64,000 nt of DNA from Prevotella veroralis DSM 19559 = JCM 6290 (lineage in GTDB: Bacteria; Bacteroidota; Bacteroidia; Bacteroidales; Bacteroidaceae). Location: positions 72,692 through 136,691 of the forward strand of contig NZ_KB898330.1 in assembly GCF_000377625.1 (NCBI RefSeq). Direction: 5' to 3'. The notes under the pieces were generated by a model. That model did no database searches, was not told where the DNA came from, and saw only the letters and a list, made by a program, of their open reading frames with translations. Positions 8,372 through 19,200 of the stretch are shown here, piece after piece (position 1 is the first letter of the stretch; every line of letters begins with the position of its first letter). The position numbers and the translations under genes are program-made.

Positions 8372-10285
8372 TTAATCATGTAAGATCAAGGCCGATTGCG
8401 CATCAACCATTACTTCTCCGCCTTCCATCTGACCAAGTCCTGCTTCGTTGATATCGCCATTTGCACATACAATCGTGTAGTTCCCTTTAGGGATGTTGAC
8501 GGTTCTTAGACTTGGATTAGCATTGAGTATGACGTAAATATTGTTCCACTTATCACCACCGGCATGGTCTTTTAGACGGAAAGCAACCAGGCAGTCCTGT
8601 ACTGGAAGGAACTCCAAATGCTTGCGAACAAGGTCTGCATTGCCTAAACGGAAGGCTGGGTGGTTCTTACGAAGTCGGATGAGACGACTGTAATATTGGA
8701 ACACTTGTGGGTAAGCAGTTAGGTTATTCCAATCCAAGTGATTGATACTGTCAGGTGAATTAAACGAATTGTGGACACCCTTCTTATCGCGTAACATCTC
8801 CTCACCAGATAGCATGAAAGGTACGCCTTGAGATGTGAATACAGCCGTTTGAGCCAATTCGTCCAATCTAATTAACGCATCCTTATCATATACCACTTCG
8901 GGTATTGAGGCCTTTAAACGGTCTACTAAGCACAAGTCGTCATGGCAGCTTACGTAAGAGATCATCTGTGTTGGCTCTATTGCGTATGGTTTCTTCGAAT
9001 AGTTCACCTTGTTGTAATCAACCTGCGGGTGGGCTATCATACCTGCAATACCAGCCTTTATGCTCTCTTCCAAACCTTTCACACCACCCAAGAAGCCTGC
9101 TTGGTGATCATCAGAGAATGGTCCGCGCAAAGCGTCGCGGATATCATCAGAGAACGCTGCAATGCCTGGCATTTGTGGAATAGCAGCCTTCATCGCCAGC
9201 TTGTCATGCGGATAAGCACAAGTTCCAGCACTCCATCCCTCGCCATAAACGAATATCTCGGGGTCAATAGCATTGAGTTCTTGACGGATATCATTCATAG
9301 TTTGAATGTCATGAACGCCCATGAGGTCTACACGGAAGCCATCGATGTGATACTCTTTGACCCAGTATTTCATTGACTCAAGCATAAACTCGTGCATAAG
9401 TGACTTCTCACTTGCCGTCTCGTTACCACAACCTGAACCATCCGAAGGCGTTCCGTCAGCCTTATAACGATAGTAGGCTTTAGGGAAGGTACGCTCGAAG
9501 TTGCTGTTAGCAAGGTCGTAAGTGTGATTATAAACAACGTCAAGTATCACCCTAATACCGGCTTTGTGCAATGCTTGTACCATCTGTTTGAACTCCATGA
9601 TACGACGAGTTGGCAGACTGGCATCGTATGAGTAACTCCCTTCGGGGACGTTATAATTCAACGGATCATAGCCCCAGTTGTATTGAGGAACATCTGGTTT
9701 CGACTCGTCAATAGAGGCAAAGTCGAAGGAAGGAAGAATGTGAATAGCATTCACACCCAACTTCTTTAGATAGTCAATAGCCTTTTGCTCCGTCAGAGCA
9801 AGGTACTTCCCTTTGTTTACAAGACCAGATGACTTATCTATAGAAAAGTCCCGATGATGTAGCTCATATATAATAAGGTCGGCTGGACTCTTCGTCGGAA
9901 CGCGTCTATCCGAGTCCCATCCAACAGGGTTAGTGTCCCTCATGTCCACCACAGCTCCACGACTACCATTGCATCCAACAGCCTTTGCGAAGACACCAGG
10001 AGTTTCTCCCTTACCAATATCAAAGGTATAGAATTTCCCTTTTAAGTCGCCTTTCACGACCACTGACCATGTATTATCACCACTCTGCGTGAGCTTCAAC
10101 TTCTTATAAGCCTTACCACCAAGTCCCTCATCATATAGCCTTAGTACAGGTTTTGATGGTGCATTGAGACGGAAGGTTGTAGCCGATGGTGTGTAAGACA
10201 CCTCATCGAATCTCTCTTGTGCAGCTGCACCTTGTGAGAGTATTAAGGCAGCGATAGAAGCAGCCAAATAATACTTTATCTTCAT
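8372..10285 (-). CDS. pulA: Type I pullulanase, GH13
   Basis: This debranching enzyme cleaves alpha-1,6 bonds in pullulan and branched dextrins. It has 637 residues with a signal peptide (MKIKYYLAASIAALILSQGAAAQ). A CBM48-like N-terminal domain spans about 30-120. The type I hallmark YNWGYDPLNYNVPEGSYS lies near 201. GH13 regions follow: DVVYNHTY near 247, GFRVDLMG near 315 (nucleophile), YGEGW near 345 (acid) and SCHDDLCL near 444. The last motif differs from the usual SKHDN form but keeps the catalytic His-Asp. It lies 96 bases after malQ and 129 before susA on the same strand, so an operon is likely. Confidence 0.92.
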   Translation of the reverse strand: MKIKYYLAASIAALILSQGAAAQERFDEVSYTPSATTFRLNAPSKPVLRLYDEGLGGKAYKKLKLTQSGDNTWSVVVKGDLKGKFYTFDIGKGETPGVFAKAVGCNGSRGAVVDMRDTNPVGWDSDRRVPTKSPADLIIYELHHRDFSIDKSSGLVNKGKYLALTEQKAIDYLKKLGVNAIHILPSFDFASIDESKPDVPQYNWGYDPLNYNVPEGSYSYDASLPTRRIMEFKQMVQALHKAGIRVILDVVYNHTYDLANSNFERTFPKAYYRYKADGTPSDGSGCGNETASEKSLMHEFMLESMKYWVKEYHIDGFRVDLMGVHDIQTMNDIRQELNAIDPEIFVYGEGWSAGTCAYPHDKLAMKAAIPQMPGIAAFSDDIRDALRGPFSDDHQAGFLGGVKGLEESIKAGIAGMIAHPQVDYNKVNYSKKPYAIEPTQMISYVSCHDDLCLVDRLKASIPEVVYDKDALIRLDELAQTAVFTSQGVPFMLSGEEMLRDKKGVHNSFNSPDSINHLDWNNLTAYPQVFQYYSRLIRLRKNHPAFRLGNADLVRKHLEFLPVQDCLVAFRLKDHAGGDKWNNIYVILNANPSLRTVNIPKGNYTIVCANGDINEAGLGQMEGGEVMVDAQSALILHD

Positions 10286-10334
10286 TGTTATGTTAGTCTT
10301 CTTAATGAATAGTTATAGATGGTTTTATTGATAA

Positions 10335-10375
10335 TAGGCGATTATAACCACTTGTCAAAGCATCATAATCGCCTA
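10335..10375 (-). other. Intercistronic stem-loop between malQ and pulA
   Basis: TAGGCGATTAT and ATAATCGCCTA form a perfect 11-bp stem with a 19-base loop, starting six bases after the malQ stop. There is no T tract, so it looks like an mRNA-stability or processing element rather than a terminator. Confidence 0.6.
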
Positions 10376-10381
10376 ATAGAA

Positions 10382-13075
10382 TTATCTTCCAGCTTGGTTA
10401 ATCAAGTCAATTACTTGTCCATTAAAGTCCTTGTTCTTCATTAACTCTTCGATACTTACATGCATACGATAGCGCCAGTAGTGCTTAGGATTAGCCGGGA
10501 TGTTAATGCGTTCGGCGTCAGGATCAGCCAACCGGAGCGTTTCATCAATACTCATCCAGTCTTGAATGCCTAAGATGCAGAGCATACTTGGTGATGTCAA
10601 ATGGCGACTAACGATGTCACGAGCAAGCCATCCAGGTAATGGGTGAGGTGCTGGTCCACCACGATGAAGCATACTATTGAAGTAATCCTGCGCCCTTGCC
10701 CAGTCTTCATCCCACCATTGTCGAAGTGTAGCCATGTCATGTGTGGAGATAGTACTTACACTTCTGTAGGGGTTCTGACCCAAGTGTCCGAATCGAACAT
10801 GCGGGTCTTTCGGCATACTCTGTATCTCCAAACTAAGGATACGAAGCTCATTCATTACCCAGGCAACGCAATCAGGCACCATACCTAAGTCTTCGGCACA
10901 TACCAACATACGTGTTGCATTCACCAACTTAGGCAACTTCTTCATTGCTTCCTGATACCAGAACTGGTTATTGCGACGATAATAATAATCATTATAAAGC
11001 CTGTTGAATACTGCTTTATCACTATCGTAAAGACTCTCATAGATGAATGCGAACTGCACACTAATGCGTGGATGGAAGCGGTTAGGATCCTTATGATCAC
11101 GCACAAAGAGCACATCGCTAATCAGAGAATACAGACCGTCACGTATCCAAACATCAGTATCTGAGGTCTTACCAGCAAATGCCTTTTCTACCTTACGTTG
11201 CGTATCGAAGGCTGGACGCATCTTGTATCTGTCACCCCAAATATGCTCAACATACTTTTGACGAACCTCATCTGCATGCTCTCTAAATACACGATCTAAT
11301 ATCCAATCAGTGATGAATGGCTCGGTAAATAACTCCTCTTGCCAGTGTAAACCATAGCCCTCAATCTCCTCACGACTCATGCCGAGCGATGGAGCAAACT
11401 GTCCTAACAAACCATGAACAGAGCTTATTGGAATCTCCCATATACGGAAGAAGCCTAAGACATGATCGATTCGGTAAGCATCAAAATACTTCGACATGTT
11501 CTGGAAGCGACGTATCCACCACTTGCAGCCATCGCTTATCATCTCCTCCCAGTTGTATGTTGGAAAGCCCCAATTCTGCCCATTTACAGAGAAATCATCA
11601 GGTGGCGCGCCTGCCTGACCATTAAGGTTGAAGTATCGAGGTTGCGCCCACACGTCACATCCGTAACGGTTTACTCCGATAGGAATATCGCCTTTCAGGA
11701 TCACTTTATGCGCCTGTGCATACTCGTGGACAGCCTTTAGTTGACTGCTAAGGATATATTGTACGTAATAGAAGAAAGCAACCTCCTTGTATGCTTTCTC
11801 CTTTGGTGATGATAGCTGTTTACGCTCTGCTTCATCCCATTGGTTATGGTCGGACCAACGTGAGAAGTCAGCTGTTCCATTCTTATCACGCATGTAGCAA
11901 TATTGAGCATACGGCACTAACCAGCTCTCTGTTTCGATGAAGAAGGCTTTAAAAGCATCACTCGTGAGCACCTTCTGACCCTCTTGTTCGAATAGTAAAC
12001 GTAGATATTCTGTCTTCGCGTCATTGACTCTTTCATAGTCAATCTGCGGTAAGGCGTTAAGTTCTTTACGCAAGGCTTCGAACTTATCACGCTGCTCTTT
12101 ATCCTTTAAAGCAGGTAAGGCGTTGAGATCAACATACTGCGGATGAAGTGCAAAGATGGATATACAGCTATAAGGATAGGAATCCGTCCATGTGTGAGTG
12201 ATGGTTGTATCGTTGATCGGAAGAATCTGTAGCGCACGTTGTTGCGTCAGACTTACCCAGTCAATCATCTTCTTTAGGTCGCCAAAGTCGCCTATTCCGA
12301 AGCTATACTCCGAACGAAGAGAGAAGACAGGGACTAATGTTCCGGCTATGCGAACGGCTGGAAGTGGGAAAAAAGCCTCATCCAACTCATAGACCATGAC
12401 GTCTCCTTCATCCATAGGGGGCAACTCCACAACGCGATTATCGCTGTATTCCCATACGATAGCATCGTTATCTGCTTTGTTTTTAATGAAGAACTTCACT
12501 TCTAAATGGCTGCTTGCCAACTTTGCACCATCAATAGTTACCATCCACTCATTGATGTTGTGCTGTGTCATCTTCAGTGCTTTCTTTTCGTTCCAAGCGC
12601 CTAATGCTGGTTCAGCACCAATGAGATAGAGTTGATCATCAGCCCTCAACTGTGGTGCACGCACCTTGAGTGTGACCGATTTATTGAAGTTGTTGAGCTT
12701 AACCTTCTCTTGTTTCTTGCCAACAACACAATCAGCAATAGCAGAAGAGTATAGGTATGCATCCTCTGGAATATCACTCCAGTGGTCATAAACACAATAG
12801 TTTAAACCGCGTTCAGCATCGAAGTTCAATTGATGACACATGACGCTCCATTCCTTTCGCTCCTCGTTATCGCCACGAAGAACACTATAGAAGTAATCAA
12901 TCTGCGTCCCCGGCTTCACGTCCTTACGCACTTCTACGCTCCAATGATAGCCGTCTAAGGTGTGCATCCTGTACTGTGAGGTCTCATTCACCCCGTTATG
13001 TCTCCCTGTAATTATGCTCAAGACAAGTTCTTGACCATAGTAGGTTTGATAGTTTATGTTAAACTGTATGTTCAT
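10382..13075 (-). CDS. malQ: 4-alpha-glucanotransferase with N-terminal CBM20 modules, GH77
   Basis: MalQ transfers glucan segments between malto-oligosaccharides and releases glucose in the cytoplasm. There is no signal peptide. At 897 residues it is the long Bacteroidota form. Two starch-binding CBM20-like modules lie at about 1-115 and 130-240 (LYLIGAEPALGAWNEKKAL in the second). The GH77 barrel follows from about 255, with YRIDHVLGFFR near 533 (nucleophile Asp), CAEDLGMVPD near 723 (acid Glu) and STHDMATLR near 773. It has its own promoter and an upstream operator for the LacI-type regulator. pulA and susA lie downstream in the same direction. Confidence 0.94.
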   Translation of the reverse strand: MNIQFNINYQTYYGQELVLSIITGRHNGVNETSQYRMHTLDGYHWSVEVRKDVKPGTQIDYFYSVLRGDNEERKEWSVMCHQLNFDAERGLNYCVYDHWSDIPEDAYLYSSAIADCVVGKKQEKVKLNNFNKSVTLKVRAPQLRADDQLYLIGAEPALGAWNEKKALKMTQHNINEWMVTIDGAKLASSHLEVKFFIKNKADNDAIVWEYSDNRVVELPPMDEGDVMVYELDEAFFPLPAVRIAGTLVPVFSLRSEYSFGIGDFGDLKKMIDWVSLTQQRALQILPINDTTITHTWTDSYPYSCISIFALHPQYVDLNALPALKDKEQRDKFEALRKELNALPQIDYERVNDAKTEYLRLLFEQEGQKVLTSDAFKAFFIETESWLVPYAQYCYMRDKNGTADFSRWSDHNQWDEAERKQLSSPKEKAYKEVAFFYYVQYILSSQLKAVHEYAQAHKVILKGDIPIGVNRYGCDVWAQPRYFNLNGQAGAPPDDFSVNGQNWGFPTYNWEEMISDGCKWWIRRFQNMSKYFDAYRIDHVLGFFRIWEIPISSVHGLLGQFAPSLGMSREEIEGYGLHWQEELFTEPFITDWILDRVFREHADEVRQKYVEHIWGDRYKMRPAFDTQRKVEKAFAGKTSDTDVWIRDGLYSLISDVLFVRDHKDPNRFHPRISVQFAFIYESLYDSDKAVFNRLYNDYYYRRNNQFWYQEAMKKLPKLVNATRMLVCAEDLGMVPDCVAWVMNELRILSLEIQSMPKDPHVRFGHLGQNPYRSVSTISTHDMATLRQWWDEDWARAQDYFNSMLHRGGPAPHPLPGWLARDIVSRHLTSPSMLCILGIQDWMSIDETLRLADPDAERINIPANPKHYWRYRMHVSIEELMKNKDFNGQVIDLINQAGR

Positions 13076-13098
13076 AGAGTTGGGTAGTTATTTTTCGT

Positions 13099-13129
13099 CA
13101 AAGTTAATAATAATAATGTGAATAAGCAA
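13099..13129 (-). promoter_or_regulatory. malQ promoter
   Basis: Read on the minus strand: TTG (13129-13127), 20 bases, then TAACTTTG (13106-13099). This is a full consensus match. The predicted transcription start lies about 15-20 bases before the malQ ATG. Confidence 0.75.
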
Positions 13130-13158
13130 TAGCTCTTTGCATGATTTATATCAATTTG

Positions 13159-13176
13159 TGCGTAATCGTTTGCATT
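13159..13176 (-). promoter_or_regulatory. LacI-type operator upstream of malQ (degenerate)
   Basis: On the minus strand the site reads AATGCAAACGATTACGCA. It matches 13 of 18 positions of the perfect susC operator. The promoter-distal half GCAAACG is intact and the proximal half is degraded. Its centre (13167.5) is 61.5 bp upstream of the first base of the malQ -7 box, exactly as at susC and the alpha-amylase gene. Confidence 0.65.
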
Positions 13177-13213
13177 CTGCATACGAGGGAATGCTTAAGT
13201 TAATCAGAAGTAA

Positions 13214-13323
13214 TAATAATCTTGAATTGAGAAGGTGCTTTCTTTGATTTAAAGAGGGCGTTTCTTCACCTCAAAGAGAGCCTCTCTTCACATCAAGGAA
13301 AGGCTCTCTTTGTTTGTAAACGA
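13214..13323. repeat. 22-bp periodic array (array 2)
   Basis: Units start at 13214 (degenerate), 13236, 13258, 13280 and 13302, each 22 bases apart. They follow the pattern G(C/G)(C/G)TTTCTT...AAAGAG, and TCTTT-GATTT-AAAGA in unit 2 is a 5-bp dyad. The array belongs to the same subfamily as array 5 (49218-49327), with closely similar units in the same order. It lies in the 468-base gap between malQ and the MFS gene. The rest of that gap holds the malQ promoter and operator, a small CCCCTT/AAGAGGGG hairpin near 13336 and the MFS terminator. Confidence 0.75.
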
Positions 13324-13470
13324 TACTATCTACTCCCCTTTTCATTCGAAGAGGGGTTTGTTATGAGGCTGTTTGTGGTTTGTTGTGAGGCATTTACTAA
13401 GGTCTGTTCCTATGCTTTCTGTCTTAAAGGAATATTATTGTGGAAGCGGAGGTAAGGGCTAATACAAAGT

Positions 13471-13508
13471 AAAAAGGCATATCGGAATGCTTTCCGATAC
13501 ACCTTTTT
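13471..13508 (-). terminator. Terminator of the MFS permease gene
   Basis: AAAAAGG pairs with CCTTTTT and ATCGGAA pairs with TTCCGAT around a short loop. The A/T runs allow it to work on both strands. The MFS stop codon is 35 bases upstream on the minus strand. Confidence 0.8.
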
Positions 13509-13543
13509 GATTTAGAGAGAGTTATAAAAAAGTAATGTATTTG

Positions 13544-14872
13544 TTATTCACTTGCACGATGCTCTTTGATGACTGTCACCGAGAGAGCACCTAAGACTAA
13601 GGCAACTCCTGCTACAATCATCATGTGACTCTGCTCAGAGCCAACCATGTGAAGCAATAAGCCGCCCACTGCGGCAGCGATGATTTGAGGAATGCAGATC
13701 GTTCCGTTAAACAGACCTAAGTATGCGCCCATGTGTCCATAACCCTCCAGTGCGTTTGTAACAAAGGTGAATGGCATAGCAAGCATTGCTGCCCATGCAC
13801 ATCCAATGAGGATGAATGGGATGAACATAACGTACTGGTTGTGTATATAAGCAGCCATGACGAAACCGATACCACCGAGTATGAGCGATAAAGCATACGC
13901 CAATTTGCGGTTCTTGAATTGTGGGAGTACAGTTGCCCAAACGACTGATCCAATGGCTTGGATCGCGAAGAGGATGCCCACCCAATTACCTGCTTCCTGA
14001 TAGCCAGCTGTTGTTGTGGCATCATGTGCAAGCATATCGACGTTCCAGCAGTTTGCTGCTACAGTGCCATTGGTGTATGTCCACATGTACATAAAGGCGA
14101 ACCAACAGAAGAATTGAACCAATCCAACCTTCCAAAAGGTGGCTGGTGCGTTCTTTAATAAGGTTATCCAGCCCGCTTTCTGTTCGTTTTCTGGATTCTT
14201 CAAACTATGATATTCGGCATATTCCTCCGGTGGCATCTCCTTGACTTTGGCTGTTGTATAGATGACACAAAGGATGAGTATGGCTGCACCAATATAGAAG
14301 GAGTAGACAACGGAATCGGGGATTACACCCAAAGGAGCCTGATTTGAGATACCAAGGAATGTGAATAAGAAAGGGAAAACATAGCCAGCTATGGAGCCAG
14401 CGTTGCATAAGAAGGATTGAATAGAGTAGGCGAGTGTCTTTTGCTTCTCGTTTACCATGTCACCAACAAGCATCTTGAAAGGTTGCATTGCCATGTTGAT
14501 ACTTGTGTCAAGGAACATCAATGAGAGTAGACCAAAGACCATTGCAGTGGATACCGCCATACCCAATGAACCTGCATTAGGCAATAGACACATTACTAAG
14601 ACGGCTACAGCTGCACCAATGAAGAGGTATGGAATGCGGCGTCCGAAGCGTGTCCATGTCTTGTCGGATAAGGTTCCAACGATGGGCTGAACGATGATTC
14701 CCATCAGAGGAGGGAGTATCCAAAAGTAGCTGAGCTTATGTGGATCAGCTCCAAGTGTAGCAAAGATACGAGAGATGTTAGCACTCTGAAGGGCGTAGGC
14801 AATCTGTACTCCAAAGAAACCGAAGCTCAGATTCCATAGCTGCCAGAAACTTAAATTAGGTTTTTGTTTCAT
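13544..14872 (-). CDS. MFS sugar permease (maltose/oligosaccharide type)
   Basis: This is a 442-residue inner-membrane protein with about twelve hydrophobic segments. The N-terminus (KPNLSFWQLWNLSFGFFGVQIAYALQ) and the VGTLSDKTWTRFGRRIPYLFIG loop resemble the maltose and glycoside transporters of the SLC45/GPH-related MFS group. It probably imports maltose or malto-oligosaccharides made by SusA and pullulanase. It lies 70 bases after the LacI-type regulator on the same strand. Substrate is inferred from context. Confidence 0.85.
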   Translation of the reverse strand: MKQKPNLSFWQLWNLSFGFFGVQIAYALQSANISRIFATLGADPHKLSYFWILPPLMGIIVQPIVGTLSDKTWTRFGRRIPYLFIGAAVAVLVMCLLPNAGSLGMAVSTAMVFGLLSLMFLDTSINMAMQPFKMLVGDMVNEKQKTLAYSIQSFLCNAGSIAGYVFPFLFTFLGISNQAPLGVIPDSVVYSFYIGAAILILCVIYTTAKVKEMPPEEYAEYHSLKNPENEQKAGWITLLKNAPATFWKVGLVQFFCWFAFMYMWTYTNGTVAANCWNVDMLAHDATTTAGYQEAGNWVGILFAIQAIGSVVWATVLPQFKNRKLAYALSLILGGIGFVMAAYIHNQYVMFIPFILIGCAWAAMLAMPFTFVTNALEGYGHMGAYLGLFNGTICIPQIIAAAVGGLLLHMVGSEQSHMMIVAGVALVLGALSVTVIKEHRASE

Positions 14873-14942
14873 TACTTATATTCTTTATTAAGCCTCCTTA
14901 ATAGCTCCAAGGGAGTTTCCTGTAGAGGCAGACCTTGTTTTC

Positions 14943-15968
14943 TTATTTCGTAGTACCTCTTACTATTAACCTTGTACGTACCACCCTCTTCTCTATGCGG
15001 CTCTTGGGTATAACCCCTTCTACCTGATCAATGAGGATATTTGCAGCCTCTTCGCCTACACGCATACCGCGTTGTTCCACTGTTGTTAACATCGGATCGC
15101 AAGCAATGGCACGCTCTCCATTGGTAAAACCACAGATAGATATATCTTCTGGAATACGATACCCCATGCGTTTGCAAGAGTAGAGTATGCCAATGGCTGT
15201 ATCATCATTGACAGCGAAGAAAGCATCAGGAGGATTGGATAAAGACATTACGTCAGGTGTTATAGACTCTGCATCAGCACGATTGTCACAAGTTCTTATC
15301 AAGTGTTCATCAGGCTTCATTCCATGCTTCAAGAGGGCATCTTTATAACCATTATATCGGTTTTTTCCAATCTCCATGGTTAGCGATGTCCCATAATAAG
15401 CAATGTGTTTACAACCTGTATCTATAAGGTGTGACACGGCAGCGTATGCCCCCATGTAATCGTCAACGACAACTCTACTGGCATTGACACCCGTGCAGAT
15501 GCGATCGAAGAAGACGAGAGGTAGACCTTGGCTGATGAGCTTTTGGAAGTGATCATACTTCAATGTGTTCTTCGCTTGAGACACGATAATACCGCAAACC
15601 TTATTCTCGTGGAAGGCTTTACATATCCTTACCTCGTTCTCATACTTCTCTTTACTTTGTGCAACCATCAATTGGTAACCTCTTGCAGAGGCTTCCTCTT
15701 CGATGCCGGAAAGGATAGATGAGAAATAGAAGTGGGATAATTGAGGGATAATAACACCTATTATCTTTAGTGGTTGAACCTTGCTTTTGCGCAAGCTCTC
15801 GGCTATGATGTTTGGAAAAAAGTTGTGTTCGCGAGCATAAGCCTTAATCTCTTCGCGCTTCTCAGCCGATATCCTTGGGCTGTCTTTGAGGGCGCGAGAG
15901 ACAGTAGCAACCGATACTCCTAAGTCTCGGGCTATATCTTTCATTGTTATGCTGGGCAGATTGTTCAT
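14943..15968 (-). CDS. LacI-family transcription regulator of the starch locus
   Basis: The protein has 341 residues. A LacI helix-turn-helix spans residues 9-28 (DIARDLGVSVATVSRALK). A periplasmic-binding-protein-like sensor domain follows (about 65-335), with IIGVIIPQLSHFYFSSIL and DDTAIGIL segments. It probably senses maltose or a related sugar. The perfect 18-bp palindrome at 16078-16095 lies between it and susC. Similar sites precede malQ and the alpha-amylase gene. Bacteroides thetaiotaomicron uses the unrelated membrane regulator SusR for its sus genes, so this locus is wired differently. A -7-like TATATTTG (16016-16023, minus) may be its promoter. Confidence 0.92.
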   Translation of the reverse strand: MNNLPSITMKDIARDLGVSVATVSRALKDSPRISAEKREEIKAYAREHNFFPNIIAESLRKSKVQPLKIIGVIIPQLSHFYFSSILSGIEEEASARGYQLMVAQSKEKYENEVRICKAFHENKVCGIIVSQAKNTLKYDHFQKLISQGLPLVFFDRICTGVNASRVVVDDYMGAYAAVSHLIDTGCKHIAYYGTSLTMEIGKNRYNGYKDALLKHGMKPDEHLIRTCDNRADAESITPDVMSLSNPPDAFFAVNDDTAIGILYSCKRMGYRIPEDISICGFTNGERAIACDPMLTTVEQRGMRVGEEAANILIDQVEGVIPKSRIEKRVVRTRLIVRGTTK

Positions 15969-16077
15969 CTGAATTAATAGATGTTCTTGATCCTTATAGA
16001 TTTACTTCTGTAGCGCAAATATACATATTTTTCACAATTCCTTTGACCTATATCAATTTATTTATAGCCTTTTTATG

Positions 16078-16095
16078 TGCGCAAACGTTTGCGCA
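16078..16095. promoter_or_regulatory. LacI-type operator between the regulator gene and susC
   Basis: TGCGCAAACGTTTGCGCA is a perfect 18-bp palindrome with the central CG typical of LacI-family operators. Its centre (16086.5) lies 61.5 bp upstream of the first base of the susC -7 box. It could also control the divergent regulator gene, whose -7-like box is 63.5 bp away. Confidence 0.85.
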
Positions 16096-16147
16096 GTTTA
16101 AATAACATATTTAATACCCAAAAAGTGTGAAAGTCGTCTTTCTCGTT

Positions 16148-16155
16148 TAACTTTG
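16148..16155 (+). promoter_or_regulatory. susC promoter -7 box
   Basis: TAACTTTG. At the expected -33 position (16125-16127) the sequence is GTG, a poor match to TTG, which fits a promoter that needs an activator. Confidence 0.65.
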
Positions 16156-16250
16156 CACTTACTAAATCTTCAGAATCGGCTATTAACCGACCTTGATGAC
16201 GCTGAACATATATACTTTAATCAATTTATAACACTTTAATTAACAAAAAG

Positions 16251-19200
16251 ATGAAGCAGGTAAAATGCAAGTTTCCTGTTAAGGTAATGGGGCTCTTCGC
16301 TGGTCTCTGCCTTTCAGTTAGTGCTTTTGCACAGTCTACTACTGTCACAGGACAGGTGAAAGATGCTTCAGGTGAGCCTGTTATTGGTGCCTCTGTTCTT
16401 ATTAATGGAACTACAAATGGTACTGTAACGGATCTTGATGGTAACTTCTCTGTCAATGTGCAACCTGGTGCTACACTTACAATCTCTTACATTGGTTATC
16501 AAAAGCAGCAGGTTGCTGCATCCAATGGAATGGTCATTACATTGAAAGATGACCAAGCTCAACAGATGAATGAGGTAGTTGTTATTGGTTATGGTGCCGT
16601 TAAGAAGAGCGACTTAACGGGTTCTGTAACAGCTCTGAAGCCTGATGGCAAGAATAAAGGACTTGTTGTCAATGCGCAGGATATGCTCTCTGGTAAGGTT
16701 GCCGGTGTGAGTGTCACGAATGATGGTGGTACTCCTGGTGGTGGTTCAACCATTCGTATTCGTGGTGGTTCGTCTTTGAATGCATCTAACAATCCGTTGA
16801 TTGTCATTGATGGTGTGGCTATGGACCAGACAGGTATTAAAGGTGTATCAAACCCATTGTCACTTGTTAACCCACAAGACATTGAATCATTTAACGTCTT
16901 GAAAGACGCTTCCGCTACTGCTATCTATGGTTCTCGTGGTTCGAATGGTGTTATCATCATTACGACAAAGAAAGGTCGTCGTGGAACACAGATATCTTAT
17001 AATGGTAGCTTTACTGTTAGTACGAATTCAAAGAACTTAGACGTTTTGTCGGCTGATGAATATCGTAAACTTATAACAGAGAAGTTCGGTACGGCATTGT
17101 ACACACTGGACTCTAATGGTAACAAAGTTCCTACTGCTTATGCTCGTTTGGGTAAGGCAAATACTAACTGGCAAGACGAGATCTTCCGTACAGCATTTAG
17201 TCATGATCATAACGTAGCAGTGTCTGGTCAGGCTGCAAACTGGTTACCTTATCGTGTTAGTGCAGGCTATACAAACCAGCAGGGAATCATTAAGACCTCT
17301 AACTTCGAGCGTTTCACTGGTGCTTTCACATTGAGTCCTTCTCTCTTGAATGACCATTTGAAGTTGACGTTGAATGCAAAAGGTATGTGGACAAAGAACC
17401 GCTATGCTGATGGTGAAGCGATAAAGGCTGCACGTCAGTTCGACCCTACACAGCCTGTTCGTGCAACTGGATTTGATAACTTCGGAGGTTATTATCAGTG
17501 GTTGGACGATGGTACTGCGCTCAATGACCCTACTTGGCCACAGACTTACTACTCATTGGCTACTAAGAATCCAGTGTCTATCCTCAATTTAAGGAACGAA
17601 CGCGCCATTAGTCGCGACTTCTTAGGTAGTGCTGATGTAGACTATAAGGTACATGGTTTTGAAGACCTCCGTTTACACGTTACTGCTGGTATTGATATTG
17701 CCAAAGGACGTCAGACAAAAGATATTGATCCTGCTTCTCCACAGGCTATTTACTATGGTTCACATGGTTGGGAATCACAGTTGAAGCGCAATATGCAGCT
17801 TTCTGCTTATGCTCAATATTATCATGACTTTAACGACAAGGCTAAGAATCACTTTGATATCATGGCTGGTTATGAGTGGGCACACTTCTGGCATAATACG
17901 CACAACTCATATTGGAGCTTCTATCCAAAGACTAATAACGATGCAACACTTGCCGGTAAAGAGCGCAATCGTACGAAGTATGACTTCGCAACAGAGAACT
18001 ACCTCGTATCTTTCTTCGGTCGTGCTAACTGGTCGTTGATGGATGGTCGCTACATGGTAACAGCTACTGTTCGTGATGATGGTTCGTCTCGTTTCAAAGA
18101 TCACTGGGCTGTATTCCCATCATTCGCATTTGCTTGGCGTATGAATGAAGAGAATATGTTGAAGCAGATTGATTGGTTATCTGACTTGAAGTTGCGCCTT
18201 AGCTGGGGTATGACAGGTCAGCAAGAAGGTATCGGAGATTATAACTACTTCGCCGTTTATGAGATGAATACAGGTAACGATTCTTACTATCCTGTCTATG
18301 GTGATGGTACGTTAGCTCGACCAAAGGCATTCGATCCGAATCTGAAGTGGGAGACGACCACCTCTTATAATATAGGTCTAGATTGGGGTATCCTCAAGCA
18401 GCGTCTTAGCGGTACAGTTGATTGGTACTATCGTAAGACAAGTGACCTCCTTAACAGTGCAACTGTGTCTGCTGGATCTAACTTCCGCAATCAGGTTATG
18501 AGCAACATCGGCTCTATGTTTAACACAGGTGTTGAAGCAAGTATCCACTGGTTAGCCGTTAATACCAAGCTATTCAACTGGACAATGGATTACAACCTCA
18601 CCTATAATTATAATAAGATCACTAATCTTAACGGTGGCAATGATGCGAACTACTTCGTTCCAACAGGTGGTATCTCTGCTGGTACAGGTGGTAACATTCA
18701 GGCACAGCATGTAGGTAACGCTGTCAACTCCTTCCATGTATTCCAACAGGTATATGATAAGAATGGAAAGCCATTAGAGGGTGTAGTTGTAGACCGCAAC
18801 GGTGATGGTAAGATCACAGATGCTGATAAGTACTATTATAAGGCACCTGCTGCTCCTGTAACAATGGGCTTTGCTTCTCGCTTTGAGTATCGTAATTGGG
18901 ATCTCGGTTTCGCACTCCGTGCAAGTCTTGGTAACTATGTTTACAATGATGCTTTCGCAAGTGTTGCAAACATGTCAAACTCTGAGTTGTATTCAAAGAG
19001 TAAGTTTCTTGTAAACCGTCCATCGGATGTCTTGGCTGATAACTGGCTCACAACAGAGACAAAGTCTATACAGACTGATTACTGGGTACGGAATGCTTCA
19101 TTCCTAAAGATGGATAATATTACCCTTGGTTACAGCTTCGCTAACCTTCTCAAGCAGGGTAATTGGAATGGTATCTCCGGTCGTGTTTACGGTACAGTGA

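Noticed and set aside
16016..16023. Regulator-gene promoter with the same 61.5-bp operator spacing
   Set aside because: The -7-like TATATTTG is 63.5 bp from the operator centre and lacks a -33 match, so it does not belong to the identical-geometry set.
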